The translations under genes were made by a program, and so were the position numbers. Shown here piece by piece: positions 1-6,589 of a stretch of 13,066 bases of DNA (its first letter is position 1; the number at the start of each line of letters is the position of its first letter). Location: positions 1 through 13,066 of the forward strand of contig CABSMK010000038.1 in NCBI GenBank assembly GCA_902478825.1. The letters are read 5' to 3'. The notes below the pieces were generated by a model. It saw only the letters and a list, made by a program, of their open reading frames with translations. It was not told the DNA's origin and made no database searches. This DNA is from an uncultured Collinsella sp. (lineage in GTDB: Bacteria; Actinomycetota; Coriobacteriia; Coriobacteriales; Coriobacteriaceae).

Positions 1-779
1 CTCAGGACCTCGCCGACCAGGAAGAACGAGAAGACAGCGGAGCAGACCGGCTCGAGCGAGAAAGCGAAGCCGGTGGTCTCGGCGGGCACGTGGGGCTGCA
101 CGAGCGTTTGGGTGATAAAGCCGTAGGCAGAGCAGATGAGTGCGAGCGCGACGACGACTACGACCTCGCCCGGCGTGCCGGGAAGCGTGAAACCGCCAAA
201 GGTGAATGCCGCGATGCCCGAGAACAAACCGCCAAAGCCCAGCTGCCAAACGCCCAGAGCCAGCGGGTCGACATCTTCGACAAAGCGCTTCGCCACAATG
301 ATGTGTCCGGCGTAGACAAAGGCGGAGAGCAGCATGATGATCGCGCCCGGGTTCAGGCTGGTGAAGTCGGCGCCCGAGAGCAGCAACATACCGCAGGTGA
401 CGATGGCGGTGCCGATGAGTACTTTGCGCTCGGGGGCGCGACGCAGCAGGGCGGCGTTGGCAAACGGCACGATCACGACCGTCAGGCTCTGCAAAAAGCC
501 GGCAGTGGAGGCAGAGGTGAGGCTGGAGCCCAGACACATGCAGGTGAGCTCGGTTGCCATGATGGCGCCGATGATGGCGGCACGGACCATAAGGTCGCGG
601 TTGATGCGGAGCGCGCGCTTGTGGAAGAGCAACAGGCAGGCCGCAAAGGCGATGATGCAGCGTAGCGCGACGATGCTCGTGGCGTTCATGCTGTCCATGC
701 CAATCTTCATGAGGGGATACGAAAAGCCCCATGCGACGGGAACGGAAAATGAGAGCGCGATTGCTTTTTTGCGATCCAT
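1..779 (-). CDS. EamA/DMT-family permease, 3' end cut by window
   Basis: Reading the minus strand from ATG at 779 gives an open frame of 259 codons that runs off the window edge without a stop. The protein is strongly hydrophobic, begins MDRKKAIALSFSVPVAWGFS and shows the two-repeat pattern of EamA transporters. The first repeat holds the usual AWGFSYPLMK-type start and a SLTSASTAGFLQSLTVV segment. The second has FVYAGHIIVAKRF and ends in the window with PVCSAVFSFFLVGEVL, close to the normal conserved end of the second repeat (about 290-300 residues). EamA proteins of the drug/metabolite transporter superfamily export or import small metabolites across the cytoplasmic membrane; the substrate cannot be told from sequence. 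An AAAGGAG ribosome binding site at 784-790 fixes the start. The gene is divergent from a LysR regulator at 938, its likely controller. Confidence 0.88.
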   Translation of the reverse strand, partial: MDRKKAIALSFSVPVAWGFSYPLMKIGMDSMNATSIVALRCIIAFAACLLLFHKRALRINRDLMVRAAIIGAIMATELTCMCLGSSLTSASTAGFLQSLTVVIVPFANAALLRRAPERKVLIGTAIVTCGMLLLSGADFTSLNPGAIIMLLSAFVYAGHIIVAKRFVEDVDPLALGVWQLGFGGLFSGIAAFTFGGFTLPGTPGEVVVVVALALICSAYGFITQTLVQPHVPAETTGFAFSLEPVCSAVFSFFLVGEVL

Positions 780-789
780 GGGACTCCTT

Positions 790-814
790 TTGTTACGGAA
801 CGGTTTCGTAACAA
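790..814. promoter_or_regulatory. 25-bp near-perfect palindrome, probable operator of the EamA gene
   Basis: TTGTTACG (790-797) and CGTAACAA (807-814) are perfect inverted arms. The 9-bp centre GAACGGTTT is also nearly symmetric, so only the centre base and one flanking pair break the dyad. It lies in the divergent EamA/LysR intergenic region and ends at the EamA ribosome binding site, 11 bp from the start codon. Protein binding here, or folding of the transcript, could block expression. The neighbouring LysR protein is the natural candidate ligand, but a site this close to the start would suit repression better than classical LysR activation. The dyad is seen; its role is inferred. Confidence 0.5.
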
Positions 815-882
815 GGATTCTGCTCCCAGATGTGGATGTAGTAAAGCGAATGTATCTTCAGTATGATTAAGAAATACTAATG

Positions 883-904
883 TTGGCAGAAAAAGCCCTG
901 GCAA
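883..904. promoter_or_regulatory. Imperfect inverted repeat upstream of the LysR gene
   Basis: TTGGCAG (883-889) and CTGGCAA (898-904) form inverted arms with one mismatched position, separated by 8 bp. The centre lies 44 bp upstream of the LysR start codon at 938. It could be an autoregulatory LysR site in the divergent region, and TTGGCA could also serve as a -35 element, but I see no -10 at normal spacing. This is a weak call based on symmetry and position only. Confidence 0.25.
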
Positions 905-937
905 AACGTTTTATAGCTACATCGATGTTGAGGCACG

Positions 938-1804
938 ATGGCATCGCGGTATCAGATTGTTTGTATGGTAGTCGATCGCGGCAGTCTTAAGGGCGCGGCG
1001 GACGAGCTGGGCTATACGCAAAGTGCGGTGAACCAGGCCGTCAGGGCGCTCGAGCGTGAGCTGGGTACCACGCTTATCGAGCGCGGTAAGCGGGGTGTGT
1101 CGCTTACGCGCGATGGCAAGCAGTATCTGCCGTATCTGCGACAGATCGTAACTGCCGAGGCTGAGCTTGAGGGCAAGCGCCAGGAGCTGCTGGGGCTTTC
1201 GTCGACCGATATTCGCATTGCGACGTTTACCAACGTGAGCCGAACCGTGTTGCCGCGCGTGATTCGCGACTTTGGAGCCCTGCACCCGGGCGTGCACTTT
1301 ACCCTCAAGCAGGGCGATTACACGCGCAACGCCCAGTGGGTGCACGATGGCGTGGTCGATTTTTGCTTTACGGCACGCGGGTTTACCGCGGGGCTCGAGA
1401 AGCGCGTGGTCTATCACGACGAGTTGGTGGCATTGCTGCCGGCCGCGCATCCGCTGGCGGCAAAGGAAAAGGTGACGCTCGCCGACCTGGCTTCCGAGCC
1501 GTTTGTGCTTCTGGATGAGGGCGAACAGAGCCTGGTGCTCGATGCATTCGCGGCGCATGGCCTGTCGCCGCACGTGACGAGCGAGGTCACCGACGACTAC
1601 ACCATCATGGCGATGGTGGAGGAGGGCCTAGGCGTGAGTATGCTCTACCGTCGTACTTTGGAGGGCATGCGTGCCGATATTCGCGTACGTCCCATCGTGC
1701 ACGCCCCCTCGCGCGACGTAGTGGCGGCCTGGCGCAGCTGGGACACCATGCCTATCGCCACGAGGCGCTTTATCGACTATATGAGCTCGCATATTGTTAA
1801 TTAA
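938..1804 (+). CDS. LysR-family transcriptional regulator
   Basis: The protein has 288 residues, normal for the family. The N-terminal winged helix-turn-helix spans roughly residues 1-62: MVVDRGSLKGAADELGYTQS, then AVNQAVRALERELGTTLIERG, then GVSLTRDGKQYL in the wing. A linker helix follows (about 63-88), then a periplasmic-binding-like effector domain from about 90 (DIRIATFTNVSRTVLPRVI) to the C-terminus. LysR proteins bind DNA as tetramers and switch a target promoter on binding a small ligand. The ATG at 938 has a GAGG 5 bp upstream; no earlier in-frame start fits. The divergent EamA permease and the palindromes between them suggest it controls that permease and itself. The stop lies 27 bp from the stop of the convergent MATE gene, with no visible terminator between them. 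The ligand is unknown. Confidence 0.93.
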   Translation: MASRYQIVCMVVDRGSLKGAADELGYTQSAVNQAVRALERELGTTLIERGKRGVSLTRDGKQYLPYLRQIVTAEAELEGKRQELLGLSSTDIRIATFTNVSRTVLPRVIRDFGALHPGVHFTLKQGDYTRNAQWVHDGVVDFCFTARGFTAGLEKRVVYHDELVALLPAAHPLAAKEKVTLADLASEPFVLLDEGEQSLVLDAFAAHGLSPHVTSEVTDDYTIMAMVEEGLGVSMLYRRTLEGMRADIRVRPIVHAPSRDVVAAWRSWDTMPIATRRFIDYMSSHIVN

Positions 1805-1831
1805 TGACTGGCGTGGCGTTGAGTGCGGTGT

Positions 1832-3214
1832 TTAGCGGGCTGTCGCTTTGGCTTGGGTGGCGCGATAGGTGCGTGCCGGGTGGCAAAGTAGTACCGCTAC
1901 GACCATAAAGAACGCCGTGGTGCCCAGGCTGATGGGGTAGACCATCATGATGTTCGCAAAGGTGCGGAAGTGCGGGAACACGCAGAACACCCAATAGAAG
2001 CGGATGCCGCAGACGCAGATCATGGTGATGAGGGCGGGCGTGAGCGAGATACCAAAGCCGCGCAGGTAGCCGGACATGTTTTCGTAGAACATGCTAAAGG
2101 CGTACGCCGGGAAGATCGAGCACACGCGGATATAGCCGATCGAGACGATGTTGGGATCACTGTTGAACAGCGACAAGATCTCACGCCCCAGGCCGACAAT
2201 AACGATAATTGTGGTGAGTGCGACGATACCGCCTTCGACCAGGCAGACCTTGAGCGTTTTGGTGCAGCGGTCGATCTGGCGGGCACCGTGGTTTTGTCCC
2301 ACAAAGGTGGTGCAAGCCTGGCTAAAGCTGTTGAGCAGGTTGTAGCACACGTACTCCAGGCTCATGGCGGCGCTCGAGGCCGCCATGACTTCGGTGCCCA
2401 GGCTATTGATGGCGGATTGGATGATGATGTTGGCGACGGCAAAGACGGCGCTTTGGATGCCGGCGGGCAGGCCGATCTTGACGATGCGCTTGAGGGCGAC
2501 GGGGTCGATAGCCAGGTCGCGTGGGGTGACGCGGACGACGGAGTCGGTCTTGAGCAGGCGGATAAAGAGTGTAGCGGCGCTGACGGTGTAGGCGATGGCG
2601 GTGGCGATGGCGACGCCCGCGACGCCCCAGTGGAGTATGGGGACAAAGATGAGGTCCAGGCCAATGTTGAGGACGGTGGACACAGCAAGCGCCTGCAGCG
2701 GCATGCGGGTGATGCCGACGGAGCGGAAAATCGCGGCCTCAAAGTTGTAGAGCAAGATCGAGGGCAGGCTGAGCAAAAAGATGCGCAGGTAGAGCGAAGC
2801 GAGCGGCATGGTTTCGGCGGGAACATTGAGCGCGTCGAGCATGGGCTCGGCAAAGATCTCGCCCAGCGCGATGACGACAAAGCCCACGAGCGCCATTAAA
2901 ATTGAGGTATGGACGGCGCGTTTGACCATGTTCTGATCGTTGCGGCCGATAGCGTTGGCGATGACCACGTTGGAGCCAAGCGACATGCCAATAAACAGAT
3001 TGAGCATAAGACTGGTAAGCGGAACATTGGAGCCGACCGCCGCCATGGCGAGGGTTCCCTGGTCGCCCGAGAAGTTACCGATGATGACCGTGGCGATGAG
3101 GTTCGACAGCTGCTCCAAGATGCTCGTGGCGGCCACGGGGAAGGCGAATAGGGGAATATTGCGCCACAGCGAGCCGGTGGTCATGTTAATGTGCTTAGAT
3201 GCGGTATCAGCCAT
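1832..3214 (-). CDS. MATE-family multidrug/cation efflux transporter
   Basis: The protein has 460 residues, the usual MATE length, with about twelve membrane segments in two six-helix halves. The first half starts at FAFPVAATSILEQLSNLIAT (about 24-43), the typical opening helix, followed by the conserved small-residue helix LFIGMSLGSNVVIANAIGR (about 73-91). The link VLNIGLDLIFVPILHWGVAG (about 181-200) is a clear family signature. The second half opens at IGLPAGIQSAVFAVANIII. Residues such as SLEYVCYNLLNSFSQACTTFVGQNHGAR mirror the first-half helix. MATE pumps export cationic drugs or metabolites in exchange for sodium ions or protons. The start at 3214 has only a weak GAGAG upstream. The gene stands alone between a convergent LysR gene and a palindromic repeat, with no adjacent dedicated regulator. 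Substrate unknown. Confidence 0.93.
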   Translation of the reverse strand: MADTASKHINMTTGSLWRNIPLFAFPVAATSILEQLSNLIATVIIGNFSGDQGTLAMAAVGSNVPLTSLMLNLFIGMSLGSNVVIANAIGRNDQNMVKRAVHTSILMALVGFVVIALGEIFAEPMLDALNVPAETMPLASLYLRIFLLSLPSILLYNFEAAIFRSVGITRMPLQALAVSTVLNIGLDLIFVPILHWGVAGVAIATAIAYTVSAATLFIRLLKTDSVVRVTPRDLAIDPVALKRIVKIGLPAGIQSAVFAVANIIIQSAINSLGTEVMAASSAAMSLEYVCYNLLNSFSQACTTFVGQNHGARQIDRCTKTLKVCLVEGGIVALTTIIVIVGLGREILSLFNSDPNIVSIGYIRVCSIFPAYAFSMFYENMSGYLRGFGISLTPALITMICVCGIRFYWVFCVFPHFRTFANIMMVYPISLGTTAFFMVVAVLLCHPARTYRATQAKATAR

Positions 3215-3277
3215 ACGCTCTCAATCTCTAACATGCTCTTTCGTGCTTATTTGCGCAGATGATGATACTCCTAATCG

Positions 3278-3431
3278 CCTAGTCATTGGGGACGTTCTTA
3301 TAGTCGTTGGGGACGTTCTTAAACGACTAGTCGTTGGGGACACTCTTTGGCACCGACCAAAAGGAGTGTCCCCAAGTGACGCAAGAGTGTCCCTTTTGAA
3401 TAGTCGTTTAAGAACGTCCCCAATGACTAGG
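3278..3431. repeat. Nested palindromic intergenic repeat built on GGGGACGTTCTT and GGGGACACTC
   Basis: The outer arms 3278-3300 and 3409-3431 are a perfect 23-bp inverted repeat beginning CCTAGTCATTGGGGACG. A second left copy, 3302-3329 (AGTCGTTGGGGACGTTCTTA and on), pairs with the same right arm with one mismatch, so the left end looks duplicated with a 21-bp period. A third related unit starts at 3329 (AGTCGTTGGGGACACTCTTT). Inside lies a further perfect 12-bp inverted repeat, TTGGGGACACTC at 3334-3345 and its complement at 3364-3375, plus AAGAGTGTCCC at 3383-3393 complementary to 3337-3347. The whole can fold into a long stem with alternative pairings. Open frames through it are low-complexity repeats and not genes. 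It resembles palindromic elements mobilised by IS200-like Y1 transposases (REP/RAYT), though no transposase lies in the window. Confidence 0.85.
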
Positions 3432-3486
3432 TGGGGAAGGCGTGCGACAATGGTGGGCGTTGTGTTGTTCGCGCTAAGGAGTTGCC

Positions 3487-4302
3487 ATGTTGTTGTGTCC
3501 CGTTTGCCATGAGCCGTTGGCGGACAATGAGCGCGGTGCTGCATGCGCGGGCGGACACCGGTTTGACCGTGCGCGCGAGGGCTATCTATACCTCCTACGC
3601 TCGTCCAAGAGCGGCGATTCCATGGGCGATCCCAAGTCGCAGGCGCGCAGCCGACGTGACTTTCTGAACCGCGGCTACTATGCGCCGTTGCGCGATGCGA
3701 TGGTTGAGCTGGTGCGCGAGCGGGTGTCTGGACGTGCCACGTCTGCGAACGGCCCCATGACCTTGCTCGATATTTGCTGCGGCGAGGGCTACTACACCAG
3801 TGCCATGGGCGCGGTGCCGGGCGTGGACGCTTACGGGTTCGATTTGGGCAAAGAGATGGTGCGCCTTGCCGCCAAGCGCGGCGATGCGACCTACTTCGTG
3901 GCCAACATGAAGGACATCCCCGTGGCCGATGGCGCCTTCGATATGGTGACCGAGCTCTTCGCTCCCTTTAACGAGCGCGAGTTTGCCCGCGTGCTGGCGC
4001 CCGAGGGCTCGCTCTACACCGTCGTGCCAGGTGCCCGTCATCTCTTTGGGCTTAAGGAAGTGCTCTACGATACACCGTACCTTAACGACGAGAAGCTGCC
4101 GCAGACCACTGAGCTCGAGCTGGTCGGAACGCAGCGGGTATCTGCGAATATTACGCTTCAGACGCAGGCCGACATCGAGGCGGTGTTTCAGATGACGCCC
4201 TACTACTACCGTACGCGCCCTTCCGACAAAGAGCGCCTGGCAAATTTGGACACGCTCCAGACCGATATCGACTTCATCATCGCCGAGTACCGCCACAGCT
4301 AA
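3487..4302 (+). CDS. rlmA: 23S rRNA (guanine-N1)-methyltransferase, RlmA family
   Basis: The 271-residue protein matches the RlmA family along its whole length. Residues 4-26 form a zinc ribbon with Cys4, Cys7, Cys20 and His24 (CPVC ... CAGGH), followed by the family's FDRAREGYLYLL and GDSMGDPKSQARSRRDFL region. The SAM-binding motif I is LLDICCGEGYYTSAMG (93-108); a FAPFNEREFARVLAPEGSL stretch (158-176) and PGARHLFGLKE (181-191) follow. A late QMTPYYYRTRP segment is also typical. RlmA enzymes methylate N1 of a guanine in helix 35 of 23S rRNA: G745 for the RlmA(I) type, G748 for the RlmA(II)/TlrB type, where it affects tylosin binding. I cannot say which. AAGGAG at 3476-3481 sits 5 bp before the ATG. 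A 330-codon open frame on the opposite strand is a shadow. Confidence 0.92.
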   Translation: MLLCPVCHEPLADNERGAACAGGHRFDRAREGYLYLLRSSKSGDSMGDPKSQARSRRDFLNRGYYAPLRDAMVELVRERVSGRATSANGPMTLLDICCGEGYYTSAMGAVPGVDAYGFDLGKEMVRLAAKRGDATYFVANMKDIPVADGAFDMVTELFAPFNEREFARVLAPEGSLYTVVPGARHLFGLKEVLYDTPYLNDEKLPQTTELELVGTQRVSANITLQTQADIEAVFQMTPYYYRTRPSDKERLANLDTLQTDIDFIIAEYRHS

Positions 4303-4303
4303 C

Positions 4304-4348
4304 AACCTGCCAAAAAGGGACAGGTTTATTTTGGTAGGTTTATCTGGG
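4304..4348. repeat. Small inverted and direct repeat cluster after rlmA
   Basis: AACCTGCCAAAA (4304-4315) and TTTTGGTAGGTT (4329-4340) are inverted with one mismatch; the loop between them contains GGGACAGGTTTA. An alternative, smaller hairpin pairs AACCTG (4304-4309) with CAGGTT (4321-4326). CAGGTTTATTTTGG (4321-4334) is followed directly by the related TAGGTTTATCTGGG (4335-4348). It starts one base after the rlmA stop codon and lies upstream of the real terminator, so it is not needed for termination. The GGGACA core recalls the larger repeat at 3278-3431, and both flank the same gene. I infer a small mobile palindromic element. Confidence 0.55.
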
Positions 4349-4355
4349 CAAACGT

Positions 4356-4396
4356 AAAGGGCCGACCGCGGAGATGCGCGATCGGCCCTTTTTATT
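4356..4396 (+). terminator. Rho-independent terminator of rlmA, possibly bidirectional
   Basis: Arms 4356-4369 (AAAGGGCCGACCGC) and 4378-4391 (GCGATCGGCCCTTT) pair over 14 positions with one mismatch around an 8-base loop. A T-rich tail (TTTTTATT) follows on the plus strand. On the minus strand the AAA-start arm gives a shorter T run, so it may also stop transcription from the convergent gene ending at 4440. Confidence 0.88.
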
Positions 4397-4439
4397 GGCG
4401 TATATACCAGAGTCGCTGAGCGATTGACACGGATGCGGC

Positions 4440-4844
4440 TTAGCTCAAACGGTCCATGCCCTCTTTCTTGACGCGGTTGGCGAGTACAAAGTAGATAATG
4501 CTGACAATCAGGCCGGTAAAATCGGGGATGCTTGAGCCGGTCCCACCCAAGAGGGGCAGGGAGAGGAGCAGACTGATGACCGAACATGCTAGGCAGACGA
4601 TGGACCAGATCCAGACAACGCCAGCCTTGGCGGGATTATTTGCCGCGCGGATGCCAAAGACAGCGGTCACAATTTCGACGACGCCCAATACGATGACGAC
4701 GACGCAAGAGACGATCATGACGCTCGTGATATCGCCTGCCGCGCTGCCTGCAAAGAGCGCTGTAGCACCCATGCCTGCGCTTAGAATGCCGACGACAAAG
4801 AAGAGGAACGATAGGATTTTGAGTAATTTACAGGCGTTGCTCAT
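4440..4844 (-). CDS. Small four-TM membrane protein, paralog of 6163-6561, unknown function
   Basis: I do not recognise a named family. The ATG at 4844 is preferred because AAAGGA lies 7 bp upstream and the paralog starts with the same MSN; a longer in-frame reading to 5024 adds 60 non-hydrophobic residues that cross the promoter region. The 134-residue protein has four predicted membrane segments (about 8-31, 40-64, 75-97, 107-123). A conserved loop, GIRAANNPAKAGVVWIW, lies between segments 2 and 3, and the tail is basic (ANRVKKEGMDRLS). By hand alignment without gaps, the last 71 residues share 45 identities with the protein at 6163-6561. The gene is divergent from a LysR gene at 5038. The tail is probably cytoplasmic by the positive-inside rule. 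Confidence 0.8.
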   Translation of the reverse strand: MSNACKLLKILSFLFFVVGILSAGMGATALFAGSAAGDITSVMIVSCVVVIVLGVVEIVTAVFGIRAANNPAKAGVVWIWSIVCLACSVISLLLSLPLLGGTGSSIPDFTGLIVSIIYFVLANRVKKEGMDRLS

Positions 4845-4909
4845 GGCTGGTCCTTTCGAAGTGGACATGACGTATTTGATGCGCACGCATGACGCATGTC
4901 GCGAAGCAT

Positions 4910-4956
4910 ATTGTAATTCAACAAGGTGCTGTGCACGTTCATCTAATAGTTGAACG
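4910..4956 (-). promoter_or_regulatory. Probable promoter of the 4440-4844 gene with a palindromic activator site
   Basis: On the minus strand TACAAT (4910-4915) is a near-consensus -10, about 65 bp before the start codon. No -35 hexamer is present at normal spacing. Instead a 21-bp dyad covers 4936-4956 (CGTTCATCTAATAGTTGAAC plus a final G), symmetric except at the centre and one base pair per half. Its centre falls about 40-45 bp upstream of the expected transcription start, where activators replace a -35 element. The LysR protein encoded just beyond it is the obvious candidate. A further 8-bp inverted repeat, TGTCGCGA (4897-4904) and TCGCGACA (4963-4970), frames the region. Confidence 0.45.
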
Positions 4957-5000
4957 CTCCGCTCGCGACAGGGGTGGCACTTGCGCTGTGCTAGCTTTTT

Positions 5001-5017
5001 GTTTAACTGGATTAAAC
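5001..5017. promoter_or_regulatory. Inverted repeat just upstream of the second LysR gene
   Basis: GTTTAA (5001-5006) and TTAAAC (5012-5017) are perfect 6-bp arms with a 5-bp spacer, ending 20 bp before the LysR start codon. The position fits autoregulation of the LysR gene, but the arms are short and AT-rich, so chance is possible. Confidence 0.3.
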
Positions 5018-5037
5018 TGTGCATTTTTTAGGGGCGA

Positions 5038-5976
5038 ATGGTGAATATCAAGCAGGTCGGCTATTTTGTCGCCGTATTCGAGACGAAGAGTTTTACTGCT
5101 GCGGCGCACCAGCACCACGTGACTGTTCAGGCCATTTCCAAGTCAATTAGCGAGCTCGAGCAGTTTTTTAACGTTCAGTTTTTTGAGCGTGGGAGTAGCG
5201 GTGTCAGGCCGACTCAGGCCGGTCGCAGCTTTTATGCCAAGGCTCGCCCCGCCGTCGAAGCATATCGTGAGGTTGAAAACTTTGACCCGTCTGGATGCGA
5301 CCTGACCGTCTCGTCGGCCTCTGGTCCTCAAGCGATGCCGGAACTCTCGATTGGCCTGTGCGCCCCCGCATTCGATAACGAGGATAAGCTATATAAGGGG
5401 CTATCTGCGCTTATCATGCGTGGTGTGCGCGTGCGGGTGAAGTTTTGCACTGTGCATCCCGGAGTTGCCCAGCAGGAGCTCGAGCAGGGCGACCTCGATG
5501 CCTTGCTTACGGTGGGTACATATGACAATACTAATGATGACTGCGAGCAGCTGGGAACCCTGCCCACGGGTATTTTCGTCGCCGCCGACCATCCGCTCGG
5601 CAAGAGGCCCTTTGTGACTGTGGCTGATCTGAGCTCCTATCCGGTGGGACAGTCGACTGCGTTCGATAGCTTTAACAACTCGATTTTTTGGCAGTACAAA
5701 AGCCGCGATGTCCTAGGTGAGACGCGCGTTATCGATAGCCCCGCTCAAGTTGGGGCGTTTTTGACGGCCGAGCGCGGCTATTTCTTAAATGCCATTCTTC
5801 CCGTTCCCGGTCAGGTCGCTAGTGGGTTTGAGATTGTTCCCATTGTGGGCGAAGGGGCCCTGACGGTTCCGGTGTGTTTAGTTTCCCTTAAAGATGAAAA
5901 GTCCCAAGCTTATCACGTCGTAGAGAACTACTTGATTCGCATGGTGGGCTGTACCAACGGGTCTGCTACTCGCTAG
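5038..5976 (+). CDS. LysR-family transcriptional regulator between two four-TM paralogs
   Basis: The protein has 312 residues. The N-terminal helix-turn-helix is clear: VGYFVAVFETKSFTAAAHQH, HVTVQAISKSISELEQFFN, then VQFFERGSSGVRPTQAGRSF for the wing (through about residue 68). The effector domain begins near residue 100 (LSIGLCAPAFDNEDKLYKG) and contains the family's VAADHPLGKRPFVTVADLSS stretch in the middle. The linker contains an SASGP run, and the effector domain is divergent from well-known members. AGGGG lies just upstream of the ATG at 5038; a GTG at 5041 is an alternative start that changes one residue. Its gene is divergent from the four-TM gene at 4440-4844, with several dyads between them. 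The second four-TM paralog lies 3' on the opposite strand, so this regulator may control both. Ligand unknown. Confidence 0.92.
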   Translation: MVNIKQVGYFVAVFETKSFTAAAHQHHVTVQAISKSISELEQFFNVQFFERGSSGVRPTQAGRSFYAKARPAVEAYREVENFDPSGCDLTVSSASGPQAMPELSIGLCAPAFDNEDKLYKGLSALIMRGVRVRVKFCTVHPGVAQQELEQGDLDALLTVGTYDNTNDDCEQLGTLPTGIFVAADHPLGKRPFVTVADLSSYPVGQSTAFDSFNNSIFWQYKSRDVLGETRVIDSPAQVGAFLTAERGYFLNAILPVPGQVASGFEIVPIVGEGALTVPVCLVSLKDEKSQAYHVVENYLIRMVGCTNGSATR

Positions 5977-6080
5977 CACATCCGTTGACGCGCTTGCCGC
6001 TGTCGGCTCGGTTGTCTGGCGTTATGCTGTCGATTATGCCGTGCCGTGGCAATCGAATGAATGCAAAGACTATCCACAGC

Positions 6081-6130
6081 AAGCCGCCCTCCGTTTCTTG
6101 TTTGCTCGAGAAACGGAGGGCGGCTTTCAT
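6081..6130. terminator. Strong hairpin terminator between converging genes
   Basis: AAGCCGCCCTCCGTTTCT (6081-6098) and AGAAACGGAGGGCGGCTT (6109-6126) form a perfect 18-bp stem with a 10-base loop. On the plus strand it is followed by a short TTTCAT tail and would terminate the LysR transcript about 105 bp after its stop. The minus-strand four-TM gene ends at 6163, so the same hairpin can close the minus-strand operon, though the minus T-run is short. Confidence 0.8.
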
Positions 6131-6162
6131 ATACGGTGCTCTGTGCAGGCGGGTCAGATACC

Positions 6163-6561
6163 CTAGACCAGGCGCTCCTGGCTTTCCTTTTTAACGCGGT
6201 TGGCGAAAACGAAGTACACGGCACTTACGACCACGGCGGTGACATCGGTGGCGCTGGTGCCGACTCCGCCCAAGAAGGGCTCGGAAAGCAGCAGGCTCAC
6301 AACGGCGCAAACCAGGCAAATGATAGCCCAGACCCAAACGACACCAATCTTGCTGGGGTTATTTGAGGCGCGGATGCCCAGCACGGCAGCGATGATTTCG
6401 ACGATGCCCATCACGATGATGACAACGCTGTAAACCGAGAGATCGCCGCTGGCGTCGCCCGAAGCTGCAGTGAGTGCCAACGCGCCCACGGCGATGTTAA
6501 AAATACCTCCCAATAGATAGATGATGGACATGACCTTTAGGACTTTACGGTTGTTGCTCAT
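6163..6561 (-). CDS. Small four-TM membrane protein, last gene of the binding protein/MscS cluster
   Basis: This 132-residue protein is the paralog of 4440-4844. The ATG at 6561 has AAAGGA 7 bp upstream and gives MSNNRKVLKV, matching the paralog's MSNACKLLKI; a longer in-frame reading to 6618 adds a charged stretch across the intercistronic hairpin. Four hydrophobic segments lie at about 9-32, 42-63, 73-94 and 104-120. The shared signature is GIRASNNPSKIGVVWVW between segments 2 and 3, then LLLSEPFLGG, and a basic end ANRVKKESQERLV. It follows the MscS-like gene on the same strand after 60 bp and has no clear promoter of its own, so cotranscription is likely. The function is not known; an accessory or stress-related membrane role is only a guess. 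Confidence 0.8.
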   Translation of the reverse strand: MSNNRKVLKVMSIIYLLGGIFNIAVGALALTAASGDASGDLSVYSVVIIVMGIVEIIAAVLGIRASNNPSKIGVVWVWAIICLVCAVVSLLLSEPFLGGVGTSATDVTAVVVSAVYFVFANRVKKESQERLV

Positions 6562-6589
6562 GTTCAGTTCCTTTCCCTTGAGCCTTAAT

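Noticed and set aside
917..1573. 218-codon minus-strand open frame opposite the first LysR gene
   Set aside because: Arg/His/Leu-rich antisense frame of a clear LysR gene; no family resemblance.
1970..2899. 309-codon open frame on the plus strand within the MATE gene
   Set aside because: Asp/Gly/Ala-rich mirror of a transmembrane gene in high-GC DNA; no ribosome binding site or domain.
3281..3348. Three spaced AGTCGTTGGGGAC units as a possible CRISPR array
   Set aside because: The units are 20 bp with gaps of 1 to 7 bp, form part of a palindrome, and leave no spacer-sized unique sequence; no cas genes nearby.
3221..3544. Open frames through the GGGGAC repeat region on both strands
   Set aside because: The translated repeats (GDVLKRL, RTSPTT and similar) simply follow the DNA palindrome and have no start signals.
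3595..4587. 330-codon open frame on the minus strand across rlmA
   Set aside because: It lies opposite a clear RlmA family gene with zinc ribbon and SAM motifs; the translated minus frame is His/Arg/Gln-rich without a recognisable domain and crosses the terminator.
4845..5024. N-terminal extension of the first four-TM protein to residue 194
   Set aside because: It would run across the TACAAT promoter and palindrome, lacks a ribosome binding site at its start, and is absent from the paralog.
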